Shown: piece after piece, positions 8,608 to 16,137 of the stretch
Numbering within the stretch: position 1 is the stretch's first letter
Layout: each line of letters begins with the position of its first letter
Source of the DNA: Flavobacteriales bacterium
Lineage (GTDB): Bacteria > Bacteroidota > Bacteroidia > Flavobacteriales_F > PHOS-HE28
Length of the DNA stretch: 64,000 nt
Reading direction: 5' to 3'
NCBI GenBank assembly: GCA_016705545.1
Contig: JADIYA010000006.1
Coordinates: 186,001-250,000, forward strand
Notes under the pieces: model-generated
What the model was told of the DNA's origin: nothing
What the model saw: only the letters and a program-made list of their open reading frames with translations
The model's database searches: none
Position numbers and translations under genes: made by a program

Positions 8608-8843
8608 GCGCCTGGACCGAGCATGGCGGACAGCTCTGCCGCGAATTCCGCTTCGCGGATTTCAGTGAAGCCTTTGCGTTCATGGCGCGTGTGGCTCTCG
8701 TCGCGGAGAAGATGGATCATCACCCGGAGTGGACCAACGTATGGAACACGGTGCGCATCCGGCTGAGCACGCACGACGCTGGCGGCGCGATCACAGAGAA
8801 GGACCGCCGGCTCGCCGCAGCGATTGATTCGATAGCAGGGTAG
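8604..8843 (+). CDS. 4a-hydroxytetrahydrobiopterin dehydratase (pterin carbinolamine dehydratase)
   Basis: A 79-residue protein with the family signature EKMDHHPEWTNVWNTVRI followed by LSTHDAGGAITEKD. The HHPEW histidines and the later H/D are active-site residues in this family. The enzyme dehydrates 4a-hydroxytetrahydropterin made by aromatic amino-acid hydroxylases, regenerating the pterin cofactor. It is slightly short at the N-terminus compared with many homologues (about 95 residues). It overlaps the S46 peptidase stop by four bases (ATGA), so it should be translated with it. No hydroxylase gene is in the window. Confidence 0.88.
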   Translation: MSAWTEHGGQLCREFRFADFSEAFAFMARVALVAEKMDHHPEWTNVWNTVRIRLSTHDAGGAITEKDRRLAAAIDSIAG

Positions 8844-8867
8844 GCTTGAGCCTGGACCGGAATGGAA

Positions 8868-8893
8868 GAAGCCCCGCTGAATGGCGGGGCTTC
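8868..8893. terminator. Hairpin terminator between convergent genes
   Basis: GAAGCCCCGC (8868-8877) and GCGGGGCTTC (8884-8893) form a perfect 10-bp stem with a 6-base loop. It lies between the dehydratase stop (8843) and the DUF1573 stop (8914), so it can serve both strands. Confidence 0.8.
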
Positions 8894-8913
8894 TGGTGCG
8901 TTGAGATGGCCGC

Positions 8914-9480
8914 TTACTGGCCGATCGTGATGGTCTGGGGTTCTTCGCCTTTCGCGTTGGGGTCTCCGGTGCCGGGTTGAACGAAGGCCTTGATGCGCAA
9001 CTCGGTCTCTTTGGGCTCCGTGTTGGCTACCACCTTCACGGTTTTCTGTTGCTGGTTCTCTTGCTTGCCGGGGCTGTACTCCACCTCAATCTCGCCTGTG
9101 CCGCCCGGAGGGATGGGCGCCTTGGGGTAATTCGGCACTGTGCATCCGCAACTGCCGGTGGCGCTCTCGATGATCAAGGGCTCCTTGCCGGCGTTCGTGA
9201 AGGCGAATACGTATTTGTTCTTGCTGTCCTGTTTAACGTTGCCGAAATCGTGCTCATACTTGCCGAAGGTCATCGTGGTCTTCGGCCGGTTGTCAACGAC
9301 CGGTGCGGCGTTGGCTGCAGCAGGATCGAAGGTCTCGCTCGAGGCGGGAGTGCTGCTTGCGGCAGCCACCACGCTGGTTTCAGTGGTATCGGAGCCGCTG
9401 TCTTTCAATTGGCCCCAGGCGATTACGCCCAGTGCTACTGCGATCAGGCCCAAGAGGGCGATCTGGATCTTGTCTTTCAT
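8914..9480 (-). CDS. DUF1573 domain protein, membrane-anchored or secreted
   Basis: A 188-residue protein with an N-terminal membrane or signal segment (about residues 5-22), a low-complexity Ala/Ser/Thr linker to about residue 60, then a DUF1573 domain. The domain shows FGKYEHDFGNVKQDSKNKY, FAFTNAGKEPL, GSCGCTVPNYPKAPIPPG and VEYSPGKQENQQ, the typical family pattern of an Ig-like fold with a CGC motif. Family members are very common in Bacteroidota but have no settled biochemical role. It is flanked by terminators on both sides, so it is probably transcribed alone. Confidence 0.85.
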   Translation of the reverse strand: MKDKIQIALLGLIAVALGVIAWGQLKDSGSDTTETSVVAAASSTPASSETFDPAAANAAPVVDNRPKTTMTFGKYEHDFGNVKQDSKNKYVFAFTNAGKEPLIIESATGSCGCTVPNYPKAPIPPGGTGEIEVEYSPGKQENQQQKTVKVVANTEPKETELRIKAFVQPGTGDPNAKGEEPQTITIGQ

Positions 9481-9516
9481 GGTGCTCTGGTTGGCGGTTT
9501 TCGGTGATTCGGGGGG

Positions 9517-9524
9517 CGAAAATA
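9517..9524 (-). promoter_or_regulatory. Predicted -7 element of the DUF1573 gene
   Basis: On the minus strand the sequence is TATTTTCG, one change from TAnnTTTG, 36 bases before the ATG and just after the terminator of the upstream protease gene. No -33 TTG is obvious, so support rests on the -7 match and position. Confidence 0.4.
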
Positions 9525-9528
9525 GGAG

Positions 9529-9553
9529 AAGACCCGCCAGTTGTGCGGGTCTT
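9529..9553 (-). terminator. Terminator of the S41 protease gene
   Basis: AAGACCCGC (9529-9537) and GCGGGTCTT (9545-9553) make a perfect 9-bp stem with a 7-base loop. It lies 22 bases past the protease stop on the minus strand and is followed there by a pyrimidine-rich stretch. Confidence 0.75.
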
Positions 9554-9575
9554 AACGATTCCTTGAGGTTTGGTC

Positions 9576-11186
9576 TCAGCGTGACATCCCAAGTCGCTGG
9601 AAGCTGTTGTCAGAGAGCACCTCCAATGCCTTCTGGAAGCTGCGGTCGACCATGTTGTCGCTGTTGATCACCTGCCAGTAGGCCGAGGTGTCCCAAAGGT
9701 CGCGCGCCATCAGCGCTTTCAGCCGCAGGGCAATCAGGTCACGCGACCGTGCCAGGCCCTCGGCATCCTCCACCACCCCTTCTTGAACGGCATAGGCGGT
9801 CAAGGCATCGAGCATCACATCGCCCACCTGGAACATTTGCCGGAATTGGTCCACGCTGCTGTAACGCCGCTTCAAATCGTCACGGTTGTCGTCTACGTAT
9901 GTAAGGGCGAAGGTGTTCAGCACGCCCTTACGCACCAGCTGGCCGAAGTAGGCGCTGCTCTGGGTGGTGTCGATGGGCACGAACACATCGGGCATGATCC
10001 CGCCACCGCCGAAGACCACGCGCTTATTCATGGTGTAGTACTTCATGGTATCGCCGTGCAAGGCCTCTTCGCCGCCAGTGAGCTCGCCATTGGCCAACCG
10101 CTGTCCTTTCTCTTGGCGGTACGCTTCCACGCCATCCTCGTACGGTTTCTGGATGCACCGGCCGCTGGGTGTGTAGTAACGGCTTACCGTCAGGCGCACG
10201 GCGCTGCCATCCGGCAGCATGACCGGGCGCTGCACCAGGCCCTTTCCGAAGCTGCGACGGCCCACGATCATGCCGCGGTCCCAATCCTGCATGGCACCGC
10301 TCACGATCTCGCTGGCACTGGCGCTGCCTTCGTCAACGAGCACCACCAGCTTGCCCTTCTCGAAACGTCCTTCTTTGGTGGAGAAGGTCTCTTCGCGCGG
10401 AGAGGTGCGCCCTTGGGTGTACACGATGAGTTTTCGGTCACCGAGGAACTCGTCGCTCATCTCGATCGCCGTGCGCAGGTATCCACCGCCGTTCCCTTGC
10501 AGGTCGAGGATGAGGTCGTCCATGCCCATCGCCTTCAACTCGTCGAGCTTCTCGCGGAATTCCTTCATGGTGGTGGCGCTGAAACGGCTCACCTTGATGT
10601 AGCCCACGTGCGGCGTGGCCATGTACGAGGCCTCCACGCTGTAGATGGGGATCTTGTCGCGCGTGATCGCGAATTCAAGTGGTGCAGGCTCGCTGCGCCT
10701 GTTGATCATCACGGTCACCTTCGTGCCCTTCTTGCCTCGCAGCCGCTTCATCACATCGTTGTTCTTGAAGCCCGCTCCCGCGGCATTCTCACCATCAATG
10801 CTGAGGATACGGTCGCCCGCACGGATGCCTAAGCGCTCACTCGGCCCGCCCGGGATGGCATCCACCACCATGATGGTGTCCTTCACGATGTTGAACTGGA
10901 TGCCTACGCCCTCGAAATTTCCCTTCAGGGGCTCATTCACCTCTTCGAGTTCATCCTTGGGGATGTAGATGGAGTGCGGATCAAGTTCCTCCAGCATGCG
11001 AACAATGGCGGCATCCACGAGCTCTTTGCGATCCACATCGTCCACGTACATGCGGTCGATGTGGTAAAGGAGCGATTCCAGTTTCCCGATGGTGGCGGGG
11101 TCCTGCGAACTCGGAGGGGGCTGTGACCAAGCGGTGCTGGCGCAAAAGATCGCCGTGACGAGGACGGCGGTGCGGGCGTGAATCAT
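9576..11186 (-). CDS. S41 family C-terminal processing peptidase (CtpA/Prc-like)
   Basis: A 536-residue periplasmic serine peptidase that degrades or trims proteins from their C-terminus. The ATG at 11186 gives a clean signal peptide (MIHARTAVLVTAIFCASTAWS); a longer frame from 11324 lacks one. A PDZ domain lies at about residues 85-165 (GVGIQFNIVKDTIMVVD, PGGPSERLGIRAGDRILSID). The S41 core holds LDLQGNGGGYL, the Ser block GSASASEI near residue 285 and the general-base Lys in SFGKGLVQ near 312, the normal Ser-Lys pair. The penicillin-binding protein gene lies upstream on the same strand with an 88-base gap. A strong terminator follows. Confidence 0.92.
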   Translation of the reverse strand: MIHARTAVLVTAIFCASTAWSQPPPSSQDPATIGKLESLLYHIDRMYVDDVDRKELVDAAIVRMLEELDPHSIYIPKDELEEVNEPLKGNFEGVGIQFNIVKDTIMVVDAIPGGPSERLGIRAGDRILSIDGENAAGAGFKNNDVMKRLRGKKGTKVTVMINRRSEPAPLEFAITRDKIPIYSVEASYMATPHVGYIKVSRFSATTMKEFREKLDELKAMGMDDLILDLQGNGGGYLRTAIEMSDEFLGDRKLIVYTQGRTSPREETFSTKEGRFEKGKLVVLVDEGSASASEIVSGAMQDWDRGMIVGRRSFGKGLVQRPVMLPDGSAVRLTVSRYYTPSGRCIQKPYEDGVEAYRQEKGQRLANGELTGGEEALHGDTMKYYTMNKRVVFGGGGIMPDVFVPIDTTQSSAYFGQLVRKGVLNTFALTYVDDNRDDLKRRYSSVDQFRQMFQVGDVMLDALTAYAVQEGVVEDAEGLARSRDLIALRLKALMARDLWDTSAYWQVINSDNMVDRSFQKALEVLSDNSFQRLGMSR

Positions 11187-11274
11187 GCGGATGGGAAGGA
11201 TCGGATGACAATGTAACGCAGTGCGGAAGGGCGCGGTTGCCTGAAACGGGCGGGCAAGGACCGCACCATGGCGC

Positions 11275-13617
11275 TCAAGGGCGGGTTGAAACGGTCCGGA
11301 ACGCGATTTCAAGGTGGGCCCCAAGATCGTCGGTTAGGGTAAGGCGATGCTCGCCAGCGCCGATGGCGATGGCCAGTTGATGCTCACGGCGCGTACTGCC
11401 GCGAAAATCGCCATCGAGGTCCCAATGAACCGTAGCATCCGGGGAACGGTGCGCCGCGCGAAGGACAATGCGTCCGGATTCGCCGCTCAGTTCCACTGGG
11501 ATGAAGAGTGAAGCGCCGTGCTCCGGATAGATCATCTGCATTGATCGGTCGCTGCCCATATTGCCGGTGAAGCCAGGTCCCGTTGGCGGTAGAGGATGAT
11601 AACCGGGGTGGTGCTGCACGTAGTAGAACTCCATGGCAGGTGGCAACGTGAACCATGCGATGCTCCGTGCTTCCGGGCCGGGCTGAATGCGCTGGGTTCC
11701 TGCTTCATTCACAAGTATGCGCTGGTGATACGGACAAGGGATAGTGCGCAATGCCTCGTGCAGGATCTGCTTGGGCTCCGGGTGTGGGCAATCAGCGTTG
11801 GCGCGGAAGCCGCTTTCCGGGCACACGTCCATGAATTCGAGCGCATCGTGGGGCGTTTCGAAGCCATGCCCATGCGGCAGGGCTCCGAACACATCGAAGA
11901 GCAAGGGTGCGGCAGCGAGCGTCCCGGTGAGGCCCGGACGGCCCTCGCCACTCGCGTTGCCGGTCCAAATGCCGACGGCGTAGCGGTCGTTCACCCCAAT
12001 TGCCCAAGCGTCGCGGTGACCGAAGCTGGTGCCCGTTTTCCAGGCAATGTGCTGTTGCGCCGCGAAGTGCTGCCATCCGCTTTCCGATTCCGGGCGGTTC
12101 ACCTGCTGCAGGGCTTTCAAAGTGTGGTGGATGGCGCCTGGTCCGAGTGGAGGAGGAGTCGCCTCCCGAATGGTGTCCCCAAGAATGGCACAAGGCCCAT
12201 GCACCGCCCCCATTATCGACTGTTCGGACCCGGAATAGTAATCCAGAACGCGCGCCATAGAGGCATATGCACCTGTCATTTCCCATAAGCTGCTCTCTCC
12301 GCCACCCACGATCAAGGACAAACCATAATGGTCGGCGCCGCGATCAAGGCGGTGCATGCCCATGGCCACCAGCATGCGGCGCGCGCGCTCAACGCCGTGT
12401 TCTCTCAAGGCGCGCACTGCCGGCACGTTGAGCGAACGCGCCAGCGCGGCCGATGCGGGCACTGCCCCGGTGTACCGGCCATCGTAGTTGCGCGGTGCGA
12501 AGCCGTCGATGCTGGTGGGCAGGTCCGCAACGAGCTGGTCGGGCATGCGCTCCCCGGTTTGCAGCATGGTGGCATACAGGAATGGCTTGAGCAGGCTGCC
12601 GGTGCTCCTTGGCGCCCGGATCAGATCAACCTCGCCGCCCTGCTCGGCATCGGGCAGATTGCCGACGTAGGCCAATACTTCGCCGGAGGGCACATCGAGC
12701 ACGAGTACCGCTGCATGATGAACTTCGTTGGCGCGCAAGACTGGGGCGTAGCGCGAAGCGAGATCGGTGATGCGGGCTTGAAGTTGGCGATCGATCGTGC
12801 TCCTGATGCGCTTCCCTCTGTGGCCGTGCGCCTGAAGGGTGCCCAGGAGCTGCGGCGCAGTTCGGGGCAGGGGCAATGGTGATTCCGGCAGAGGCTCTTG
12901 CTTGCTCAGGGACCATTCCATGCGGTCGATCGCGCTCACTTCCAGCAACCGGTCCAGCAGGCGGTCGCGCTTCCTGCGCAGCGCATCACGATTGCGCCCC
13001 GGATGGATGCGCGACGGGGCGTTGGGCAGAACGGCAAGTGTGGCGCATTCGGCCCAGCCCAACTCGTGCGGCGCTTTCCCGAACCAGCGCCACGACGCAG
13101 CCTCAAGGCCCACCACATTCCCGCCGAACGGTGCGTTGGCGGCATGCAGCCGCAGGATCTCGTCTTTGGAAAGGCGGATCTCCAATCGAAGAGCAAGGCC
13201 CATCTCCAGCAGTTTATTCCAGAACGAGCGCTTCTTCCGCGCCAGCGCCATGCGCGCCACCTGCATGGTGATGGTGCTGCCGCCGCTCACGGTCCGCCCT
13301 TCAGAGAGGTTCTGCTTTGCAGCGCGCAGTAATGAAGGAAGGCGGATGCCGAAGTGCTTCCGGAATCGCCGATCCTCGAATTCGGTGAGACACCTTTCGA
13401 ACCGGCGTGGGATGCTGTCGGGCTCAGGCATGCGCCATTGCCCGTCGCTCGCCACGGTAGCGGCAAGCAGGGCGCCCTCGCGGTCAAGCAATAAGGTGCT
13501 GGTGGGGGCGTCGAAGAGCGGCTCCATGGGCCACCAACGCGCCCAAGCCAACAGCAAGGCCAGAACGAATATTGGCCATCGAAGGCGCCTGGCCAACCGT
13601 TCAGCGCTCACCTTCAT
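11275..13617 (-). CDS. pbpC: Penicillin-binding protein 1C (bifunctional glycosyltransferase/transpeptidase)
   Basis: A 780-residue protein starting MKVSAERLARRLRWP with one membrane anchor at about residues 12-30. The GT51 glycosyltransferase domain (about 50-230) has EDRRFRKHFGI and GGSTITMQVARM, with the catalytic Glu in the first motif. The transpeptidase domain has the nucleophile in STGSLLKPF, SLN in ARSLNVPAV and KTGTSFGHRDAW. The C-terminal domain (about residues 690-780) fits the PBP1C-specific extension. Its role is polymerising and cross-linking peptidoglycan outside the inner membrane. An earlier in-frame ATG at 13731 would run across the divergent gene's promoter and is rejected. 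The alpha-2-macroglobulin gene that often accompanies pbpC is not next to it here. Confidence 0.92.
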   Translation of the reverse strand: MKVSAERLARRLRWPIFVLALLLAWARWWPMEPLFDAPTSTLLLDREGALLAATVASDGQWRMPEPDSIPRRFERCLTEFEDRRFRKHFGIRLPSLLRAAKQNLSEGRTVSGGSTITMQVARMALARKKRSFWNKLLEMGLALRLEIRLSKDEILRLHAANAPFGGNVVGLEAASWRWFGKAPHELGWAECATLAVLPNAPSRIHPGRNRDALRRKRDRLLDRLLEVSAIDRMEWSLSKQEPLPESPLPLPRTAPQLLGTLQAHGHRGKRIRSTIDRQLQARITDLASRYAPVLRANEVHHAAVLVLDVPSGEVLAYVGNLPDAEQGGEVDLIRAPRSTGSLLKPFLYATMLQTGERMPDQLVADLPTSIDGFAPRNYDGRYTGAVPASAALARSLNVPAVRALREHGVERARRMLVAMGMHRLDRGADHYGLSLIVGGGESSLWEMTGAYASMARVLDYYSGSEQSIMGAVHGPCAILGDTIREATPPPLGPGAIHHTLKALQQVNRPESESGWQHFAAQQHIAWKTGTSFGHRDAWAIGVNDRYAVGIWTGNASGEGRPGLTGTLAAAPLLFDVFGALPHGHGFETPHDALEFMDVCPESGFRANADCPHPEPKQILHEALRTIPCPYHQRILVNEAGTQRIQPGPEARSIAWFTLPPAMEFYYVQHHPGYHPLPPTGPGFTGNMGSDRSMQMIYPEHGASLFIPVELSGESGRIVLRAAHRSPDATVHWDLDGDFRGSTRREHQLAIAIGAGEHRLTLTDDLGAHLEIAFRTVSTRP

Positions 13618-13680
13618 TCGATCAGTCGTTGACTTCCCCGGCAAGGTCGCAAGTTGGATCGCGCGCTTCAACCGTCCGCC

Positions 13681-13688
13681 TACATTCG
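13681..13688 (+). promoter_or_regulatory. Predicted -7 element of the secreted protease gene
   Basis: TACATTCG fits TAnnTTTG with one change and lies 20 bases before the ATG at 13709. A TTG at 13654-13656 is 24 bases upstream, slightly far for the -33 element. Confidence 0.4.
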
Positions 13689-13708
13689 CCCACTTCATCC
13701 CAGAACCC

Positions 13709-15334
13709 ATGCGCGCACCGCTGCTAATCAACGCTGTCCTCCTCGTATTCGTGCATACGGCCCAAGCTCAGGAAACCACCGGCGCGGTTCCGCTCAGCAT
13801 GCGGTTGAGTCTCGCTCTTGAGAGCGTGCCGACTGTTTTCGCGGAACCGTTCGATCTGCCAGCTGCCATGGCTGCCGATGCGGTTCGGGAGGCCGAGAAC
13901 AAGGTGCCGCTCTATGGCCGCTTCGTGGAATGCGCAGCGGCGTTGCATACGCATGGCACGTGGACCGAATTGCCAGGCGGGGATCGGATCTGGCGCCTAC
14001 GGGTGGAATCGCCAGGGGCTTTGGCTACTGAGCTCTTCTTGGAGAATGTGAATCTGCCTGCAGGTTCGCAACTGCATGTGCTCGCAGCGGATGGCAGAAC
14101 GTGGTTCGGGGGCTACACCTCGGCACATGTCCGCGATGGGCTGCTCAGCACTGACCGGATCATGGGCGCTGCGTGCGTGATTGAATACCAGGAGCCCGCA
14201 TCCGTGAGAGGGGAAGGCACCTTCGACCTTCGCAGGATGGCCCACGCCTATCGCATGGAGGGCCTGCTATCTGGCGCCTGCCAGGTGGATGTGGCCTGCC
14301 CCGAGGGCAGCACATGGCAGGATCAAGTGCGGTCGGTGATGCGCATCCGGGTGGTGGATCCGGTAGGTGTGGGCTACTGCACCGGTGTGCTGATGAACAA
14401 CAGCGCGCAGGATTGCAAGAACTACGTGCTCACGGCCAACCATTGCACCATGGACAGCAACACTGGCAATTTCTCCAGCTACCAGTTCCGTTGGAATTAC
14501 CAGCAGCCCAGCTGCGATGGATCAGGCGTTGTTTCGGGCTTCAATGTGGTGGGCTGCACGCGCCGCGCGGACAGCAACGACAGCGGAGGTGACAACGGCT
14601 CCGATTTCACACTGGTGGAACTCAATGCGGCGATCCCCGCTTCCGTGAACCCGTACTACTCGGGCTGGGATGCCAATAACACCGCACCCGCAGGCGGGGT
14701 ATGCATCCACCACCCCGATGGCGACTACAAGAAGATCAGCTCCTTCACCAGCACGGCGGTGAGCACCACTTGGGGAGGTCCGAGCGGTACGCATTGGCGC
14801 GTGACTTGGGCGGCAACGGCGAGCGGTCACGGGGTCACTGAAGGCGGCTCATCGGGCTCGCCCATCTTCAATTCAGCGAAGCGGGTGGTGGGCACGCTAA
14901 CCGGCGGGTCCAGTTTCTGCGATACGCCAACTGCTCCCGATTTCTTCGGCAAGATGAGCTACCACTTCGGCACGGGCAATCCGAACCCTGCTGCGGAGGA
15001 GCTGAAGAACTGGCTCGCGCCAGAGTTCAACGTCACCACGCTCAATGGCAGCAATAACCCTTGCGCGACAATCGGTGTGGATGAGCGCTCCCTGCTTTCG
15101 CCCGAAGTTGCCCCCAATCCTTCGAGCGACCACTTCTCGGTAACCTTGCCTGAGGCCTTGAGTAGCGCCAATCTGTGGGAGGTACGCGATGTGACCGGAA
15201 GGCTCTTTGCCATTGGCCGTATTCAGGGCGAGCGATTCGTGATCGATGCCGCGGCATGGAGTGAGGGCGCCTACTTGCTCTCGGTGCTGAACGCTAGCCA
15301 AGTCTTGGGCGGCACGCGCATCGTGAAGCAATAG
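13709..15334 (+). CDS. Secreted trypsin-like (lysyl-endopeptidase-type) serine protease with T9SS tail
   Basis: A 541-residue protein. The signal peptide is about residues 1-20 (MRAPLLINAVLLVFVHTAQA). A propeptide region of roughly 180 residues precedes the S1-like protease domain. The triad is visible as His in LTANHCTMD, Asp in GSDFTLVELN and Ser in EGGSSGSPIFN. Cys residues around the domain (ACQVDVACPEG, GYCTGV, SFCDTP) resemble Achromobacter protease I. Residues after about 460 hold a T9SS type A domain (APNPSSDHFSVTLP, WEVRDVTGRLFAIG, WSEGAYLLSV). It is likely exported to the surface or medium for protein digestion. The start at 13709 is chosen because it gives the signal peptide and fits the divergent promoter. 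Confidence 0.88.
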   Translation: MRAPLLINAVLLVFVHTAQAQETTGAVPLSMRLSLALESVPTVFAEPFDLPAAMAADAVREAENKVPLYGRFVECAAALHTHGTWTELPGGDRIWRLRVESPGALATELFLENVNLPAGSQLHVLAADGRTWFGGYTSAHVRDGLLSTDRIMGAACVIEYQEPASVRGEGTFDLRRMAHAYRMEGLLSGACQVDVACPEGSTWQDQVRSVMRIRVVDPVGVGYCTGVLMNNSAQDCKNYVLTANHCTMDSNTGNFSSYQFRWNYQQPSCDGSGVVSGFNVVGCTRRADSNDSGGDNGSDFTLVELNAAIPASVNPYYSGWDANNTAPAGGVCIHHPDGDYKKISSFTSTAVSTTWGGPSGTHWRVTWAATASGHGVTEGGSSGSPIFNSAKRVVGTLTGGSSFCDTPTAPDFFGKMSYHFGTGNPNPAAEELKNWLAPEFNVTTLNGSNNPCATIGVDERSLLSPEVAPNPSSDHFSVTLPEALSSANLWEVRDVTGRLFAIGRIQGERFVIDAAAWSEGAYLLSVLNASQVLGGTRIVKQ

Positions 15335-15395
15335 CGGGCCGTGCTTCGTTGCCGAGAGAATCGGTAACACGTCGATGCGAGGTACTTTGTACCTC

Positions 15396-16078
15396 ATGCG
15401 TGCATTCCTTACATGGCTGGTCATCCTCGGATTCTTCGTTCCAGCCTCCGGGCAGGATTCACCGGAGCAGCGCCTGCGCCTTCCCATCTGGACCTTTCAT
15501 CAGAAGCACACCACGACGGTCGGTCTGAATATCGGACTGGGAACAGTTCGCGAGACCTCTCGTCATGTAAAGACCATCGGCGTTCATGCCGAAGCCATTG
15601 GTGTCGGCCTTTTCCTGCTCCTGGCCCCACGTGAAGCCACGGCTCGCGACTCGGTGGAGTGGGGGCAGCGGCTCGTTGATTCGCTGAGCGAGCGCATTTA
15701 CGGCGTGAGTCTTTCACCGCTTGGCGCTGTTTGCGATTGCGCCGTGCATGGTCTGAGCCTGAATGGGGGCGGGGGCTATCAGCGACAGGTGAATGGACTA
15801 TCAGCTGCATTTGCGATCAACCAAGTTGATCTGATGAGCGGTGTACAAGCTGCGTGTCATGTCAATATCGCCTTTCGTGCTTCAGGGCTGCAAGCCTCTA
15901 TGATCCACAATCAGCGGTGGTGCTCCATGGTGTTCATGTGAGCGCTATGAACAGAACCGCTCACGGATACGGGCTTCAGTTCGGCATTTACAACCAAGCA
16001 AAGCGCCTACGCGACGTACAGATCGGGATCTGGAACGTGAATCAGCGGCGCAAGTGGCCATTGATCAACTGGGCATGA
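15396..16078 (+). pseudogene. Surface-repeat protein (LA_2272-like), one-base frameshift near 15915
   Basis: The start MRAFLTWLVILGFFVPASG is a signal peptide. The first frame continues through GVSLSPLGAVCDCAVHGLSL and ASGLQASMIHNQ to a stop at 15941. The C-terminal half of the family, GYGLQFGIYNQAKRLRDVQI followed by GIWNVNQRRKWPLINW, is in another frame and ends at 16078. Adding one base around 15911-15917 (for example AA to AAA in CACAATCAG) joins the two into about 228 residues. Repeats of the G(L/V)QxGxxN type are known in surface proteins of Bacteroidota and Leptospira, of unknown role. Either a disabled gene or a sequencing error; the homopolymer context favours error. Confidence 0.65.
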
Positions 16079-16091
16079 GGGGAGAAAACAA

Positions 16092-16117
16092 CGAGCGGCC
16101 CTGACTTGGGCCGCTCG
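16092..16117. terminator. Hairpin terminator between convergent genes
   Basis: CGAGCGGCCC (16092-16101) and GGGCCGCTCG (16108-16117) form a perfect 10-bp stem with a 6-base loop. It lies between the surface-repeat gene (ends 16078) and clpC (ends 16138). Confidence 0.8.
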
Positions 16118-16137
16118 CAATAGAACTCTCGATTCGT